From Aliarcobacter sp017996075 (GTDB lineage Bacteria; Campylobacterota; Campylobacteria; Campylobacterales; Arcobacteraceae): DNA of 64,000 nucleotides. The stretch lies in the NCBI RefSeq assembly GCF_051062515.1, contig NZ_JAMXEK010000001.1; one strand, given 5' to 3'. This document shows positions 50,993 through 59,073 of the stretch, piece after piece. The notes under the pieces are model-generated. The model did not search any database and was not told the origin of the DNA. It worked only from the letters and a program-made list of their open reading frames with translations. Positions within the stretch are counted from its first letter, which is position 1. The number at the start of each line of letters is the position of its first letter. The position numbers were made by a program, and so were the translations under genes.

Positions 50993-51535
50993 ATGGATAA
51001 AGATATATTAATAAATATAGCAAAAAAATCAATAGAGAGAAAATTTAATAATAAAATAAATATTGATAAAGAAGAGTTATTGAAAAATAGTAACTTTTTA
51101 AATGAAAAAAGGGCAACTTTTGTAACTCTCACTTTAAATAAAGAATTAAGAGGCTGTATAGGAAGTTTAGAAGCAAATAGAACTTTGTTTGATGATTTAG
51201 TAAATAATGCATATATGGCAGCTTTTGAGGATCCTAGATTTTTAGAGTTAAGTTTTGAAGAGTTTAAAAAAATAGAGATTGAAATATCTATTTTAACACC
51301 TCCTATTATAGTAGAGTACAAAGATTTTGAAGATTTAAAATCAAAAATAAGACCATATATAGATGGCGTTATTATTGAGCAAGATGGAAAAAGAAGTACT
51401 TTTTTACCACAAGTTTGGGATATGTTACCAAATTTTGATGATTTTTTTGCTCATTTATGCTATAAAGGTGGATTTGAAGTAGATGATAATTTTAAGCCAA
51501 AAGTATATAAATATGAGGTAGAGAAAATAAAATGA
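50993..51535 (+). CDS. AMMECR1-family protein (AmmeMemoRadiSam protein A)
   Basis: 180 aa with the AMMECR1 signatures ATFVTLTLNKELRGCIGSLEA (about 40-60), AAFEDPRFLEL, IDGVIIEQDGKRSTFLPQVW. Function of the family is unsettled. It overlaps the MEMO gene by four bases (ATGA). In many bacteria a radical-SAM gene completes the set; none is in this window. Confidence 0.88.
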   Translation: MDKDILINIAKKSIERKFNNKINIDKEELLKNSNFLNEKRATFVTLTLNKELRGCIGSLEANRTLFDDLVNNAYMAAFEDPRFLELSFEEFKKIEIEISILTPPIIVEYKDFEDLKSKIRPYIDGVIIEQDGKRSTFLPQVWDMLPNFDDFFAHLCYKGGFEVDDNFKPKVYKYEVEKIK

Positions 51536-52317
51536 GCATAAGAAAATCTGTTGTAAGTGGTAGTTTTTATCCAGATACTAAAAAAGAGTTATTACAATAT
51601 TTTGAAAAATTTAATAAAACCAAAGATGATAAAAATAGTTTTAAAAGTATAAATGCAATTATTGTTCCTCATGCTGGATATATTTATAGTGGATTTACAG
51701 CAAATAAAGCTTATAAAATAGCTAGTTTAAATAATTATAAAAGAGTTGTTGTCGTAGGACCTTCTCATAAATTTTGGTTTAGTGGAGCTAGCGTCTGTTT
51801 TTATAACGAATATGAAACTCCTTTTGGAAATTTAAAAATAGATTTAGAATATTCTAAAGAGTTATTAAACAAATTTGACTTTCTAAGTTTTCAAGATGAG
51901 TGTAGCTTTGAACACTCAACAGAAGTTCAAGTTCCTTTTATAAAATACTATTTTGGGAATATTGATATTGTTGAGATTGTTTATGGTGATATTGATTATT
52001 TGAGTTTGGAAAAAGTGTTTGATTATATTTTGAAATCTAAAGATACACTTTTGGTTGTAAGTAGTGATTTAAGCCATTTTTATTCACAAGAAGATGCTAT
52101 GAAACTAGATTTAATTTGTTTAAATGCAATAACAAATAAAGATTTAAAATCTTTTCAAAATTGTGAGGCTTGTGGTAAAGTTGGATTAGAAGCTATTATT
52201 GAATATTCAATTAAAAATAATCTTCAAACAAAACTTTTGCATTATTGTACAAGTGCTGATATTTCAAATGATAAAACACGAGTTGTTGGATATACATCAG
52301 CAATAATAGGAGAATAG
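51532..52317 (+). CDS. MEMO1-family protein (AmmeMemoRadiSam protein B)
   Basis: 261 aa MEMO fold, related to class III extradiol dioxygenases: AIIVPHAGYIYSGFTANKAY, VVVGPSHKFWFSGASVC, and CSFEHSTEVQVPFIKYYF. Metal-binding His are kept. Coupled to the AMMECR1 gene. The next gene begins right after its stop. Substrate unknown. Confidence 0.88.
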   Translation: MSIRKSVVSGSFYPDTKKELLQYFEKFNKTKDDKNSFKSINAIIVPHAGYIYSGFTANKAYKIASLNNYKRVVVVGPSHKFWFSGASVCFYNEYETPFGNLKIDLEYSKELLNKFDFLSFQDECSFEHSTEVQVPFIKYYFGNIDIVEIVYGDIDYLSLEKVFDYILKSKDTLLVVSSDLSHFYSQEDAMKLDLICLNAITNKDLKSFQNCEACGKVGLEAIIEYSIKNNLQTKLLHYCTSADISNDKTRVVGYTSAIIGE

Positions 52318-53076
52318 ATGTTTGTGTTAAAAAAAATTATCGCAGCTTTTTTAATGCCAGTACCAATAGGACTTTTCTTATTGCTTTTGTCTTTATTTTT
52401 TTTGCTAAAAAACTCTTATAAAAAAGCAAAAATATTTTTATTTTTGAGTTTTTTGTGGTTTTCATTAATATCAAATCAAACTATATCAAATATGATAATT
52501 CAACCTTTGGAAAATGCTCATCAATCTTTAAAAACTACACCAAAAGATATAGAGTATATCTTGGTTTTGGGAAATGGTCATAAAACAAATGAAAATTTTG
52601 CTATTACATCTGAGTTAAATACTACAGCTATAAATAGATTAATCGAAGGAATAAGACATTATAAAAATTTAAAAAGTAATGAATCAAATGTAAAACTTAT
52701 AGTTAGTGGATATAGTTTTGATGACCCAAACTCTCACGCCCAAATGCAAAAAAGATTGGCTATAGCTTTAGGTGTAAATGAAGCAGATATTATTACACTT
52801 GATACTCCAAAAGATACAAAAGAAGAGGCAATAGAGAGTAAAAAAATAACAGATGGTAAAAAACTAATTCTTGTAACAACTGCAAGCCATATGAAAAGAG
52901 CTTCGCTTTTATTTAAAAAAGAGGGCTTGGAAATTGTAGAAAGTCCAACAAATCATAAATATTTTGTAAGTACATACCCATCCTCATATTTTAGTGGAAC
53001 AAATATAAAAAAAGTTGAGTTAGCATTTCATGAGTATTTAGGTATTTTTTATTCATATTTAAGAGGCGAAATTTAA
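52318..53076 (+). CDS. DUF218 (ElyC/SanA/YdcF-like) membrane protein
   Basis: 252 aa. Two N-terminal membrane segments (about 5-32 and 38-55), then the DUF218 domain: YILVLGNGHKTNENF, LNTTAINRLIEGIRHY, LIVSGYSF, DTPKDTKEEA and LVTTASHMKRA. Related proteins act in envelope biogenesis (ElyC). Directly downstream of the MEMO gene. Confidence 0.82.
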   Translation: MFVLKKIIAAFLMPVPIGLFLLLLSLFFLLKNSYKKAKIFLFLSFLWFSLISNQTISNMIIQPLENAHQSLKTTPKDIEYILVLGNGHKTNENFAITSELNTTAINRLIEGIRHYKNLKSNESNVKLIVSGYSFDDPNSHAQMQKRLAIALGVNEADIITLDTPKDTKEEAIESKKITDGKKLILVTTASHMKRASLLFKKEGLEIVESPTNHKYFVSTYPSSYFSGTNIKKVELAFHEYLGIFYSYLRGEI

Positions 53077-53094
53077 AAGAATTAATCCAATATT

Positions 53095-53119
53095 TGATAC
53101 TATTGCAACAAAGTTGCAA
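53095..53119 (+). promoter_or_regulatory. Inverted-repeat operator at the znuC-like promoter
   Basis: TTGCAACAAAGTTGCAA (53103-53119), a 7-bp inverted repeat, starts just after a TACTAT-like -10 (about 53095-53100), so it covers the transcription start. A repressor site, possibly metal-responsive. Confidence 0.55.
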
Positions 53120-53132
53120 ATAAAGGTTATAA

Positions 53133-53873
53133 GTGGATTTAATAAATATTAAAAATCTATTTTTTAAGTATCAAAAAACAGAAGTTTTAGAAAATGTAAA
53201 TTTAACAATTAAAGATGATGATTTTTTGGCAATAATTGGACCAAATGGTGGTGGAAAATCAACTCTTTTAAAGTTAATCCTTGGTCTTTTACCACTTCAA
53301 AGTGGAACGATAGAAAAAAATATAGAAAATAATCAAGTAGGATATGTTCCGCAAAATACCAATTTAAATATTGATTTTCCAATTACTGCTTTAGAAGTAG
53401 TTTTAATGGGTCATATAAGTTCTAAAAAAAGATTATTTGGTTATTCAAAAGATGAGATCTCTTGTGCAATAGAATCTTTAAATCAAGTTGGGATGAAAGA
53501 TTTTGCAAATAAAAAAATAGGTGATTTAAGTGGAGGTCAAAGACAAAGAGTTTTTATAGCACGTGCACTTTGTTCAAATCCAAAAATTATGCTTTTGGAT
53601 GAACCAACTGCAAGTATTGATGTAAAAGGGCAGCAAGAGATTTATGAACTTTTAAGAGAGTTAAATAAAACTATTTGTATTGTTGTTGTAAGTCATGATT
53701 TATCAATTCTTTTAAATTATGCAAAAAATGTAGCTCATGTAAATAGAGGTTTGGTTTATCACAGTCTTGCTGAGGTTCAAAAAAATGTTACTTTAGCTGA
53801 TGATCATTTGTGTGAGGTTGAACTTTTATCAGCTTTAGGTAAAACACAAATTTGCTGTAACCATGTACACTAA
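53133..53873 (+). CDS. Metal ABC transporter ATPase, ZnuC/MntB-like
   Basis: 246 aa from GTG 53133 (AAAGG upstream). Walker A IGPNGGGKSTLLK, Q-loop VGYVPQNTNLN, signature LSGGQRQRVFIARAL, Walker B IMLLDEPTASID. The C-terminus has HVNRGLVYHSL and a Cys/His-rich end (CCNHVH) that could bind metal. Followed by its permease. No substrate-binding protein is adjacent. Zn or Mn import. Confidence 0.85.
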   Translation: MDLINIKNLFFKYQKTEVLENVNLTIKDDDFLAIIGPNGGGKSTLLKLILGLLPLQSGTIEKNIENNQVGYVPQNTNLNIDFPITALEVVLMGHISSKKRLFGYSKDEISCAIESLNQVGMKDFANKKIGDLSGGQRQRVFIARALCSNPKIMLLDEPTASIDVKGQQEIYELLRELNKTICIVVVSHDLSILLNYAKNVAHVNRGLVYHSLAEVQKNVTLADDHLCEVELLSALGKTQICCNHVH

Positions 53874-53888
53874 AAAGGTAAAAATATA

Positions 53889-54689
53889 ATGTTTGAAATT
53901 TTACAATATGATTTTATTCAAAATGCTTTGATAGCTGGAATTTTAATCTCAATAGCAGCTGGAATAATTGGAACTTTGGTTGTGGTAAATAAGATTACTT
54001 TTTTAACTGGTGGAATAGCTCACAGTGCTTATGGAGGAATAGGAATAGCGATATTTTTAGGAATCCCAGTTTTATTTGGAGCAACTATTTTTGCAGTTCT
54101 AACTGCAATAATAATCGCCATTATTACTTTGAAAAATAGAAGCAGAATAGATGCAATCATTGGGATGATGTGGGCAAGTGGAATGGCTATTGGAATTATA
54201 TTTGTGGATTTAACTTCTGGATACAATGTAGATTTAATGAGTTATTTATTTGGAAGTATCATTGCTGTTTCAAGCGAAGATATAATTTATATGACTATTT
54301 TGGATATTTTTATTATAGCAATTGTTGTATATTTTTATAAAGAGATTTTATCTGTATCTTATGATAGTGAGTTTGCAAGTTTACGAGGTATAAATGTAAA
54401 GTTTTTTTATACACTAATTCTTATATTATCAGCACTTTGTGTAGTTGCTGCTATAAAAGCTGTAGGACTTATTTTGGTAATTGCACTTCTTACAATTCCA
54501 ACATATTTAGCTGAAACTTTTGCTACAAAATTATCTTCTATGATGATTATTAGTTCAATTTTAGCTACAATGTTTACAATATCTGGTCTTGTAGTCTCAT
54601 ATTTTTATGATATAAGTTCAGGAGCAAGTATAATAATGGTCGCAGTTGTTGCTTTAGGAGTTGTAAAGCTAATAAAATATAAAAAATAA
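53889..54689 (+). CDS. Metal ABC transporter permease, ZnuB-like
   Basis: 266 aa with about eight membrane spans of the ABC-3 family: TFLTGGIAHSAYGGIGIAIFLG, IDAIIGMMWASGMAIGIIF, and AIKAVGLILVIALLTIPTYLAE. Forms the membrane channel with the ATPase 15 nt upstream. Zn/Mn specificity cannot be read from the sequence. Confidence 0.87.
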   Translation: MFEILQYDFIQNALIAGILISIAAGIIGTLVVVNKITFLTGGIAHSAYGGIGIAIFLGIPVLFGATIFAVLTAIIIAIITLKNRSRIDAIIGMMWASGMAIGIIFVDLTSGYNVDLMSYLFGSIIAVSSEDIIYMTILDIFIIAIVVYFYKEILSVSYDSEFASLRGINVKFFYTLILILSALCVVAAIKAVGLILVIALLTIPTYLAETFATKLSSMMIISSILATMFTISGLVVSYFYDISSGASIIMVAVVALGVVKLIKYKK

Positions 54690-54711
54690 AAAAGAAAGAA
54701 CGGAAAAACCA

Positions 54712-55545
54712 ATGAAAAAAATAGATGACAAAATTAAACAAGGTGTTGTAAATACTTTAAAAGTAAATAGAGTTAGCGAACCTGGAATTTATCTGATTAG
54801 TGGAGATGAAACGGAAGTTTTATTACCAAATGCTTATGTAAAAAAAGAGATGGCAATTGATAGTTTACTAGATGTTTTTATATATACAGATAGTGAAGAT
54901 AGACTAGTTGCTACTACTTTAAAACCATATTTGTATTTAAATGAATTTGCAAATTTAAAAATTGTTGATAGTGCAAAATTTGGTTATTTTGTAGATATTG
55001 GCTTAGCAAAAGATTTATTGGTTCCAAAAAATAGACAAAAAGGAACTTACAATATTGGTTCATATAAAGTTTTACAAATGCAATTTGATGAAAGAACAAG
55101 TAGATTAATAGCAAGTGAAAAATATATACTAGAAGAAGAGCCAAAAAATTTAAAACAAGGTGATGAAGTAGAGATTATTTTATATTCAAAAACTCCACTA
55201 GGATTTAAAGTAATAGTAAATAATCTTTTTGATGGTATGATCTTTCACTCTGAAATTTTTGAAAATTTAAAAATAGGGGATAAAAAAAGAGCCTATATAA
55301 AAAATCTTAGAGAAGATAAAAAGCTAGATATTTCATTACAAAAAATAGGTGAAAAAGTAGATTCTAATAAAGTTTTAGAGATTTTAAAAGCAAACGGTGG
55401 AGTATTAAATTTCACATATAAAAGTGATGCTGAAGATATAAAAAATATGTTTGCTATGAGTAAAAAAGCTTTTAAAGCAACTTTGACGAAGCTAATTGAT
55501 GAGAAAAAAATAAACTTGGAAAATGATAGAATTTGTTTGATTTAA
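54712..55545 (+). CDS. CvfB-like S1-domain RNA-binding protein
   Basis: 277 aa with S1-like beta-barrel segments (GVVNTLKVNRVSEPGIYLI; KIVDSAKFGYFVDIGLAKDLLVP; GFKVIVNNLFDGMIFHSEIF) and a C-terminal winged helix. Same order as CvfB/YitL. Probably acts on mRNA or virulence-gene control. Its stop codon overlaps the FNR-like box of tpx. Confidence 0.8.
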   Translation: MKKIDDKIKQGVVNTLKVNRVSEPGIYLISGDETEVLLPNAYVKKEMAIDSLLDVFIYTDSEDRLVATTLKPYLYLNEFANLKIVDSAKFGYFVDIGLAKDLLVPKNRQKGTYNIGSYKVLQMQFDERTSRLIASEKYILEEEPKNLKQGDEVEIILYSKTPLGFKVIVNNLFDGMIFHSEIFENLKIGDKKRAYIKNLREDKKLDISLQKIGEKVDSNKVLEILKANGGVLNFTYKSDAEDIKNMFAMSKKAFKATLTKLIDEKKINLENDRICLI

Positions 55546-55578
55546 ATTAAGACAAATCTTATCCTAATTGAATATAAT
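55537..55578 (+). promoter_or_regulatory. Possible FNR-like box and -10 of tpx
   Basis: TTGATTTAAATTAA (55537-55550) has one mismatch to TTGAT-N4-ATCAA and lies 32 bp centre to centre from TATAAT (55573-55578). AT-richness makes chance more likely than for the nor box. Confidence 0.45.
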
Positions 55579-55641
55579 TTCAGTTAAATATCTTAAATAA
55601 GATTTTTTGATTGATTGAAATTTATATAAAAAGGAAATAAA

Positions 55642-56181
55642 ATGGCAACAGTAAAATTTAAAGGTGAATTAGAAGTAAATTTAAGTGGAACAGAGTTAAA
55701 TGTTGGAGATATAGCTCCTGTTGTAACTGGTGTTGGAGCAGATTTAAGTGATATTACTATAGGTGGACAACGTGGAATGGCTCAAGTTATTATTGCAGTT
55801 CCATCTCTTGATACTGGTGTTTGTGCATCAGAAGCTAGAAGATTTAATGTTGAAGCTTCAAAATTAGATCATGTAGAAGTTGTTATCGTATCTATGGATT
55901 TACCATTTGCTATGAAAAGATTTTGTACAACAGAAGGGATTGAAAACCTAAAAGTTGCATCTGATTTTAGAGCAAAAGCATTTGCAAAATCTTATGGTGT
56001 TTTACAAGCAAATGGTCCTTTAGCAGGACTTACTGCAAGAGCTGTATTTATAGTAAATCCATCTGGAAAAATTACATATAAAGAGATTGTTCCTGAAATA
56101 ACTCAAGAACCAAATTATGATGCTGTTTTAGCAGCAATAACTGAAGCATCTTCTACTTCTTGTTGTGGAAGTTGTCACTAA
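55642..56181 (+). CDS. tpx: Thiol peroxidase with Cys-rich tail
   Basis: 179 aa, peroxiredoxin of the Tpx type: peroxidatic Cys in SLDTGVCASEARRFN (about residue 60), resolving Cys in RFCTTEGIENL (about 94), and GPLAGLTARAVFIV. Reduces H2O2 and lipid peroxides using thioredoxin. The end is unusual: after the normal fold it adds SSTSCCGSCH, able to bind metal or form extra disulfides. AAAGGA before the ATG. Confidence 0.92.
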   Translation: MATVKFKGELEVNLSGTELNVGDIAPVVTGVGADLSDITIGGQRGMAQVIIAVPSLDTGVCASEARRFNVEASKLDHVEVVIVSMDLPFAMKRFCTTEGIENLKVASDFRAKAFAKSYGVLQANGPLAGLTARAVFIVNPSGKITYKEIVPEITQEPNYDAVLAAITEASSTSCCGSCH

Positions 56182-56188
56182 AAAACTT

Positions 56189-56215
56189 TTTTAGGTAAGA
56201 ATTTCTTACCTAAAA
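56189..56215 (+). terminator. tpx terminator
   Basis: 12-bp stem (56189-56200 with 56204-56215), loop of three, then a run of eight or more T a few bases later. Confidence 0.85.
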
Positions 56216-56286
56216 TACTCTTTTTTTTATCTACTATTAATTAAAAAGCTGTATCATTATTTAAATCTCTAAAAAAAGGATTAGCT

Positions 56287-56901
56287 ATGAAAAAAATAAT
56301 TAAATCTATATTTGTATTAATGCTGAGTTTCTCATTTTCAAATGCTTCATTGGTAGAAGATGGTTATATTGAGCTTGAAAAAGGAAATGTTTTAGAAGCT
56401 GCAAATATATTTAAAGTTTCATGCGAAAAAGGTGCATTTGCTGGATGTTATAATCTAGGGTTAATGTATTTTAAAGGTGAACATATCGCCAAAAACTATA
56501 CAAAAGCAGAAGAGTATTTTTCAAAAGCTTGTGTGCAAGGTCATCAAAATGCATGCTACAATTTAGCAAATATGTATGAAAAAGGCTTAGGTGTAGAAAA
56601 AGATAACTTTAAAGCTGTTGATTTATATATAAAAACTTGTAAAAATGGTGTAAGTTCTTCTTGTTTTAATTTAGCAATTATGTATAAAAATGGAAATGGA
56701 GTGGAAAAAGATGATTTTAGAGCAGTTGATTTTTATACAAAAGCCTGTGAAATGAATCATCAAAAAGCTTGCTATAATCTTGGGGTTATGTATCTTGAAG
56801 GGGATTTTTTAGCTATAAATAAAACAAAAGCAAAAGAGTATTTTGAAAAATCTTGTGAGCTTGGATATAGTAATGCTTGTAAAGAGCTTGGAAAACTTTG
56901 A
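56287..56901 (+). CDS. Sel1-repeat (Hcp-like) secreted protein
   Basis: 204 aa. Signal peptide (MKKIIKSIFVLMLSFSFSNA) and five Sel1-like repeats, each with a Cys pair (CEKGAFAGCYNLGLMY, CVQGHQNACYNLANMY, CKNGVSSSCFNLAIMY and two more). Same design as Helicobacter cysteine-rich proteins. Probably periplasmic, ligand unknown. Confidence 0.85.
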   Translation: MKKIIKSIFVLMLSFSFSNASLVEDGYIELEKGNVLEAANIFKVSCEKGAFAGCYNLGLMYFKGEHIAKNYTKAEEYFSKACVQGHQNACYNLANMYEKGLGVEKDNFKAVDLYIKTCKNGVSSSCFNLAIMYKNGNGVEKDDFRAVDFYTKACEMNHQKACYNLGVMYLEGDFLAINKTKAKEYFEKSCELGYSNACKELGKL

Positions 56902-56905
56902 ATTA

Positions 56906-56947
56906 TTGTTTAAAATCAAGCTGGTTTATAAAAAAAATAGTTAAAAT
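56906..56947 (+). promoter_or_regulatory. FNR/DNR-like box and -10 of nnrS
   Basis: TTGTTTAAAATCAA (56906-56919), one mismatch to TTGAT-N4-ATCAA, 32 bp centre to centre from TAAAAT (56942-56947), giving a start about 20 nt before the ATG. Confidence 0.6.
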
Positions 56948-56973
56948 CTCTTAATTTATATTAGGAGATTTTA

Positions 56974-58236
56974 ATGACTTCGTGGTACAAAAAGTTTGCT
57001 TCGCAACCACATCAACCATTTTTTACAAATGGGGTAATATTTTTTATACTTTTTATAACTCTATTTGCTTTTGCTTATTCAAATAGTATAAAATTAGATA
57101 CATCAATTTTAACATATCATGCATATGCTCTTATTTTTGTAGTATTTATTCAGTTTTTTTTAGGGTTTTTATTTGTTGTTTTTCCAAAATTTTTGATGCA
57201 AAGTGAAATAGCTTCAAAAGATTATATGGGACAATTTTTTCTATATTTTATATCTAGTTTAGGTATTTTACTCTCACTTATTTTTTACTCACAAATTACT
57301 ATTTTATTTCAACTTCTAATGCTTTTTGCTCAAATTTTGAGTTTTAGACTTCTTTATAGTATTCACAGAAAAAGTATTATGAAAGATAAAAATGATACAA
57401 AATGGGTTTTAATGGCATTTAGTACAGGAATCGTTTCTCATTTTTTATATATAGTTTCAGAATTTGATTTTGATTCATCTTATTTGGTTTCAAAAATTGC
57501 TATAAATAGTGGATTTTATCTATTTTTATTTATGATTATTTTTATAATTTCTCAAAGAATGATTCCATTTTTTACAAGAGTTATGGTTCCTGAATATATT
57601 ATAAATAAGAGTCCAAAGCTTTTAGATACTATATTTTTTCTACTTCTTTTAAAAGTTATTTTACTATCTTTTGATAATCCAAAACTAAATCTTTTTGCAG
57701 ATATTCCTATCTTTTTATTTATCTTAAAAGAGTTAATTCGTTGGAAAATGCCAACATTTAGAACACCACCAATAGTTTGGATTTTGCACCTTGGTTTATA
57801 TTGGATTGTTGTAGCATTTTTTATATCTATTGTTGAGGGCATTTTTTCTTTTATTTATCCAAATTTCTATTTTGAAAAAGTTGTGATTCATACTTTAGCT
57901 ATTGGATATTTTGTTACGGTTTTAGTAGGATTTGGGACTAGAGTAGTTCTTGGTCACTCTGGAAGAAAAATAGAGACAAAACTTTTTGCTCTTTTTATAT
58001 TTATAAGTGTTCAGATTTTAGCTTTAGTTAGGATATTTGCATCTATTTGTGTGAATTTTGGATTAAACTATATTGTTTTTATAGAGTTAAGTGCTATTTT
58101 GTTGATATTAGCACTAATTATTTGGTCTTTTAAATATGTTGCTATTTTATTAGAAAATGATAAAAAACCAGAAATAGTAGTTCAAAAAGTAGAAGAAAAT
58201 AAAAAAGAGGAATTTAAGCCAAAATGGAAAGTATAA
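56974..58236 (+). CDS. nnrS: NnrS-family haem-copper membrane protein
   Basis: 420 aa, 12 membrane spans. N-terminal QPHQPFFTNGVIFFI, central RMIPFFTRVMVP, and VLVGFGTRVVLGHSGRKIE, the NnrS signatures with conserved His. NnrS relieves nitric-oxide stress in denitrifiers. AGGAG before the ATG. It matches the nor/nir genes in function and in its promoter. Confidence 0.9.
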   Translation: MTSWYKKFASQPHQPFFTNGVIFFILFITLFAFAYSNSIKLDTSILTYHAYALIFVVFIQFFLGFLFVVFPKFLMQSEIASKDYMGQFFLYFISSLGILLSLIFYSQITILFQLLMLFAQILSFRLLYSIHRKSIMKDKNDTKWVLMAFSTGIVSHFLYIVSEFDFDSSYLVSKIAINSGFYLFLFMIIFIISQRMIPFFTRVMVPEYIINKSPKLLDTIFFLLLLKVILLSFDNPKLNLFADIPIFLFILKELIRWKMPTFRTPPIVWILHLGLYWIVVAFFISIVEGIFSFIYPNFYFEKVVIHTLAIGYFVTVLVGFGTRVVLGHSGRKIETKLFALFIFISVQILALVRIFASICVNFGLNYIVFIELSAILLILALIIWSFKYVAILLENDKKPEIVVQKVEENKKEEFKPKWKV

Positions 58237-58244
58237 ATATTTTA

Positions 58245-58270
58245 GTTTTCAAGGCTTTTGCCTTGAAAAC
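58245..58270. terminator. Bidirectional terminator between nnrS and the rhodanese gene
   Basis: 11-bp stem (58245-58255 with 58260-58270), loop TTTT, T-runs on both sides. Confidence 0.8.
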
Positions 58271-58278
58271 AATATTTT

Positions 58279-58944
58279 TTATGGTTTAATCGTTGATAAA
58301 CCAACGCTAAGCCACGACTGCATTCCACCTCTATACCATTTCATTTTTTCTTGAGGATAACCAATAGCTATTAACTCTTTCATAGCTTCAGGAGATTGTC
58401 CACACCAAATTGCATTACAAAACATTAAAAGAGTTTTTGCATTTGTAAAGTCATATTTTCCATTTTTTTCAACTACTCCAAAAGTCTCTAAAGCCTCAGC
58501 AAACTCATCTGGATATTGAGATTTTTTTGTATAAACATATGGAACATTTATTGCAGTTGCAATAGTTTCATGGTTGTACCAGTTTTCAGTTCTACTATCA
58601 ACTAAAAGAAGATTTTTATCTGTTTTTGATTTCTCTATAAACTCTAAAACTTCTAATTCCCCATAAGTCTCTATTTTATCTGATGCTTTTATTGGTGCAA
58701 TTTTTCCAAAATATGTTACAAAACTTCTTTTACAGTTCTCATCTACTGTTGGAGCTGCCTCATGAACTCCTCCAAATACATCTTTTGGATCAAATGCTAC
58801 AGTTTCACACTCTTTTGGTTTAGCTTCCCTTTTTATAGTTGTTTTTTTACCATTTTCTAAAGTTACTTCAACTCCAGAACTTTGTAAATCAGCACTTAGT
58901 AGTGAAGTGGCTACAACCAAACTTCCTAAAATTATTTTAAACAT
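58279..58944 (-). CDS. Periplasmic rhodanese-domain protein
   Basis: 221 aa. Signal peptide MFKIILGSLVVATSLLSA, about 80 residues of unknown kind with one Cys pair (KECETVAF, DENCKRSF), then a rhodanese domain (NLLLVDSRTENWYNHETIATAINVPY) with the active loop FCNAIWCGQSPEA (catalytic Cys near residue 178). Sulfur transfer or sensing in the periplasm. The second Cys in the loop could form a disulfide. Confidence 0.85.
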   Translation of the reverse strand: MFKIILGSLVVATSLLSADLQSSGVEVTLENGKKTTIKREAKPKECETVAFDPKDVFGGVHEAAPTVDENCKRSFVTYFGKIAPIKASDKIETYGELEVLEFIEKSKTDKNLLLVDSRTENWYNHETIATAINVPYVYTKKSQYPDEFAEALETFGVVEKNGKYDFTNAKTLLMFCNAIWCGQSPEAMKELIAIGYPQEKMKWYRGGMQSWLSVGLSTIKP

Positions 58945-59073
58945 AAACTCTCCTTGTTTTAAAATTGTATGGATTTTATTCTATCAAAAACTTTTAAAAA
59001 TGACAACTATCAGGGACTTAAGTGAAATTTAGATAAAATCTATGCCATTTTAGTAACACAATTAGGATTATTT

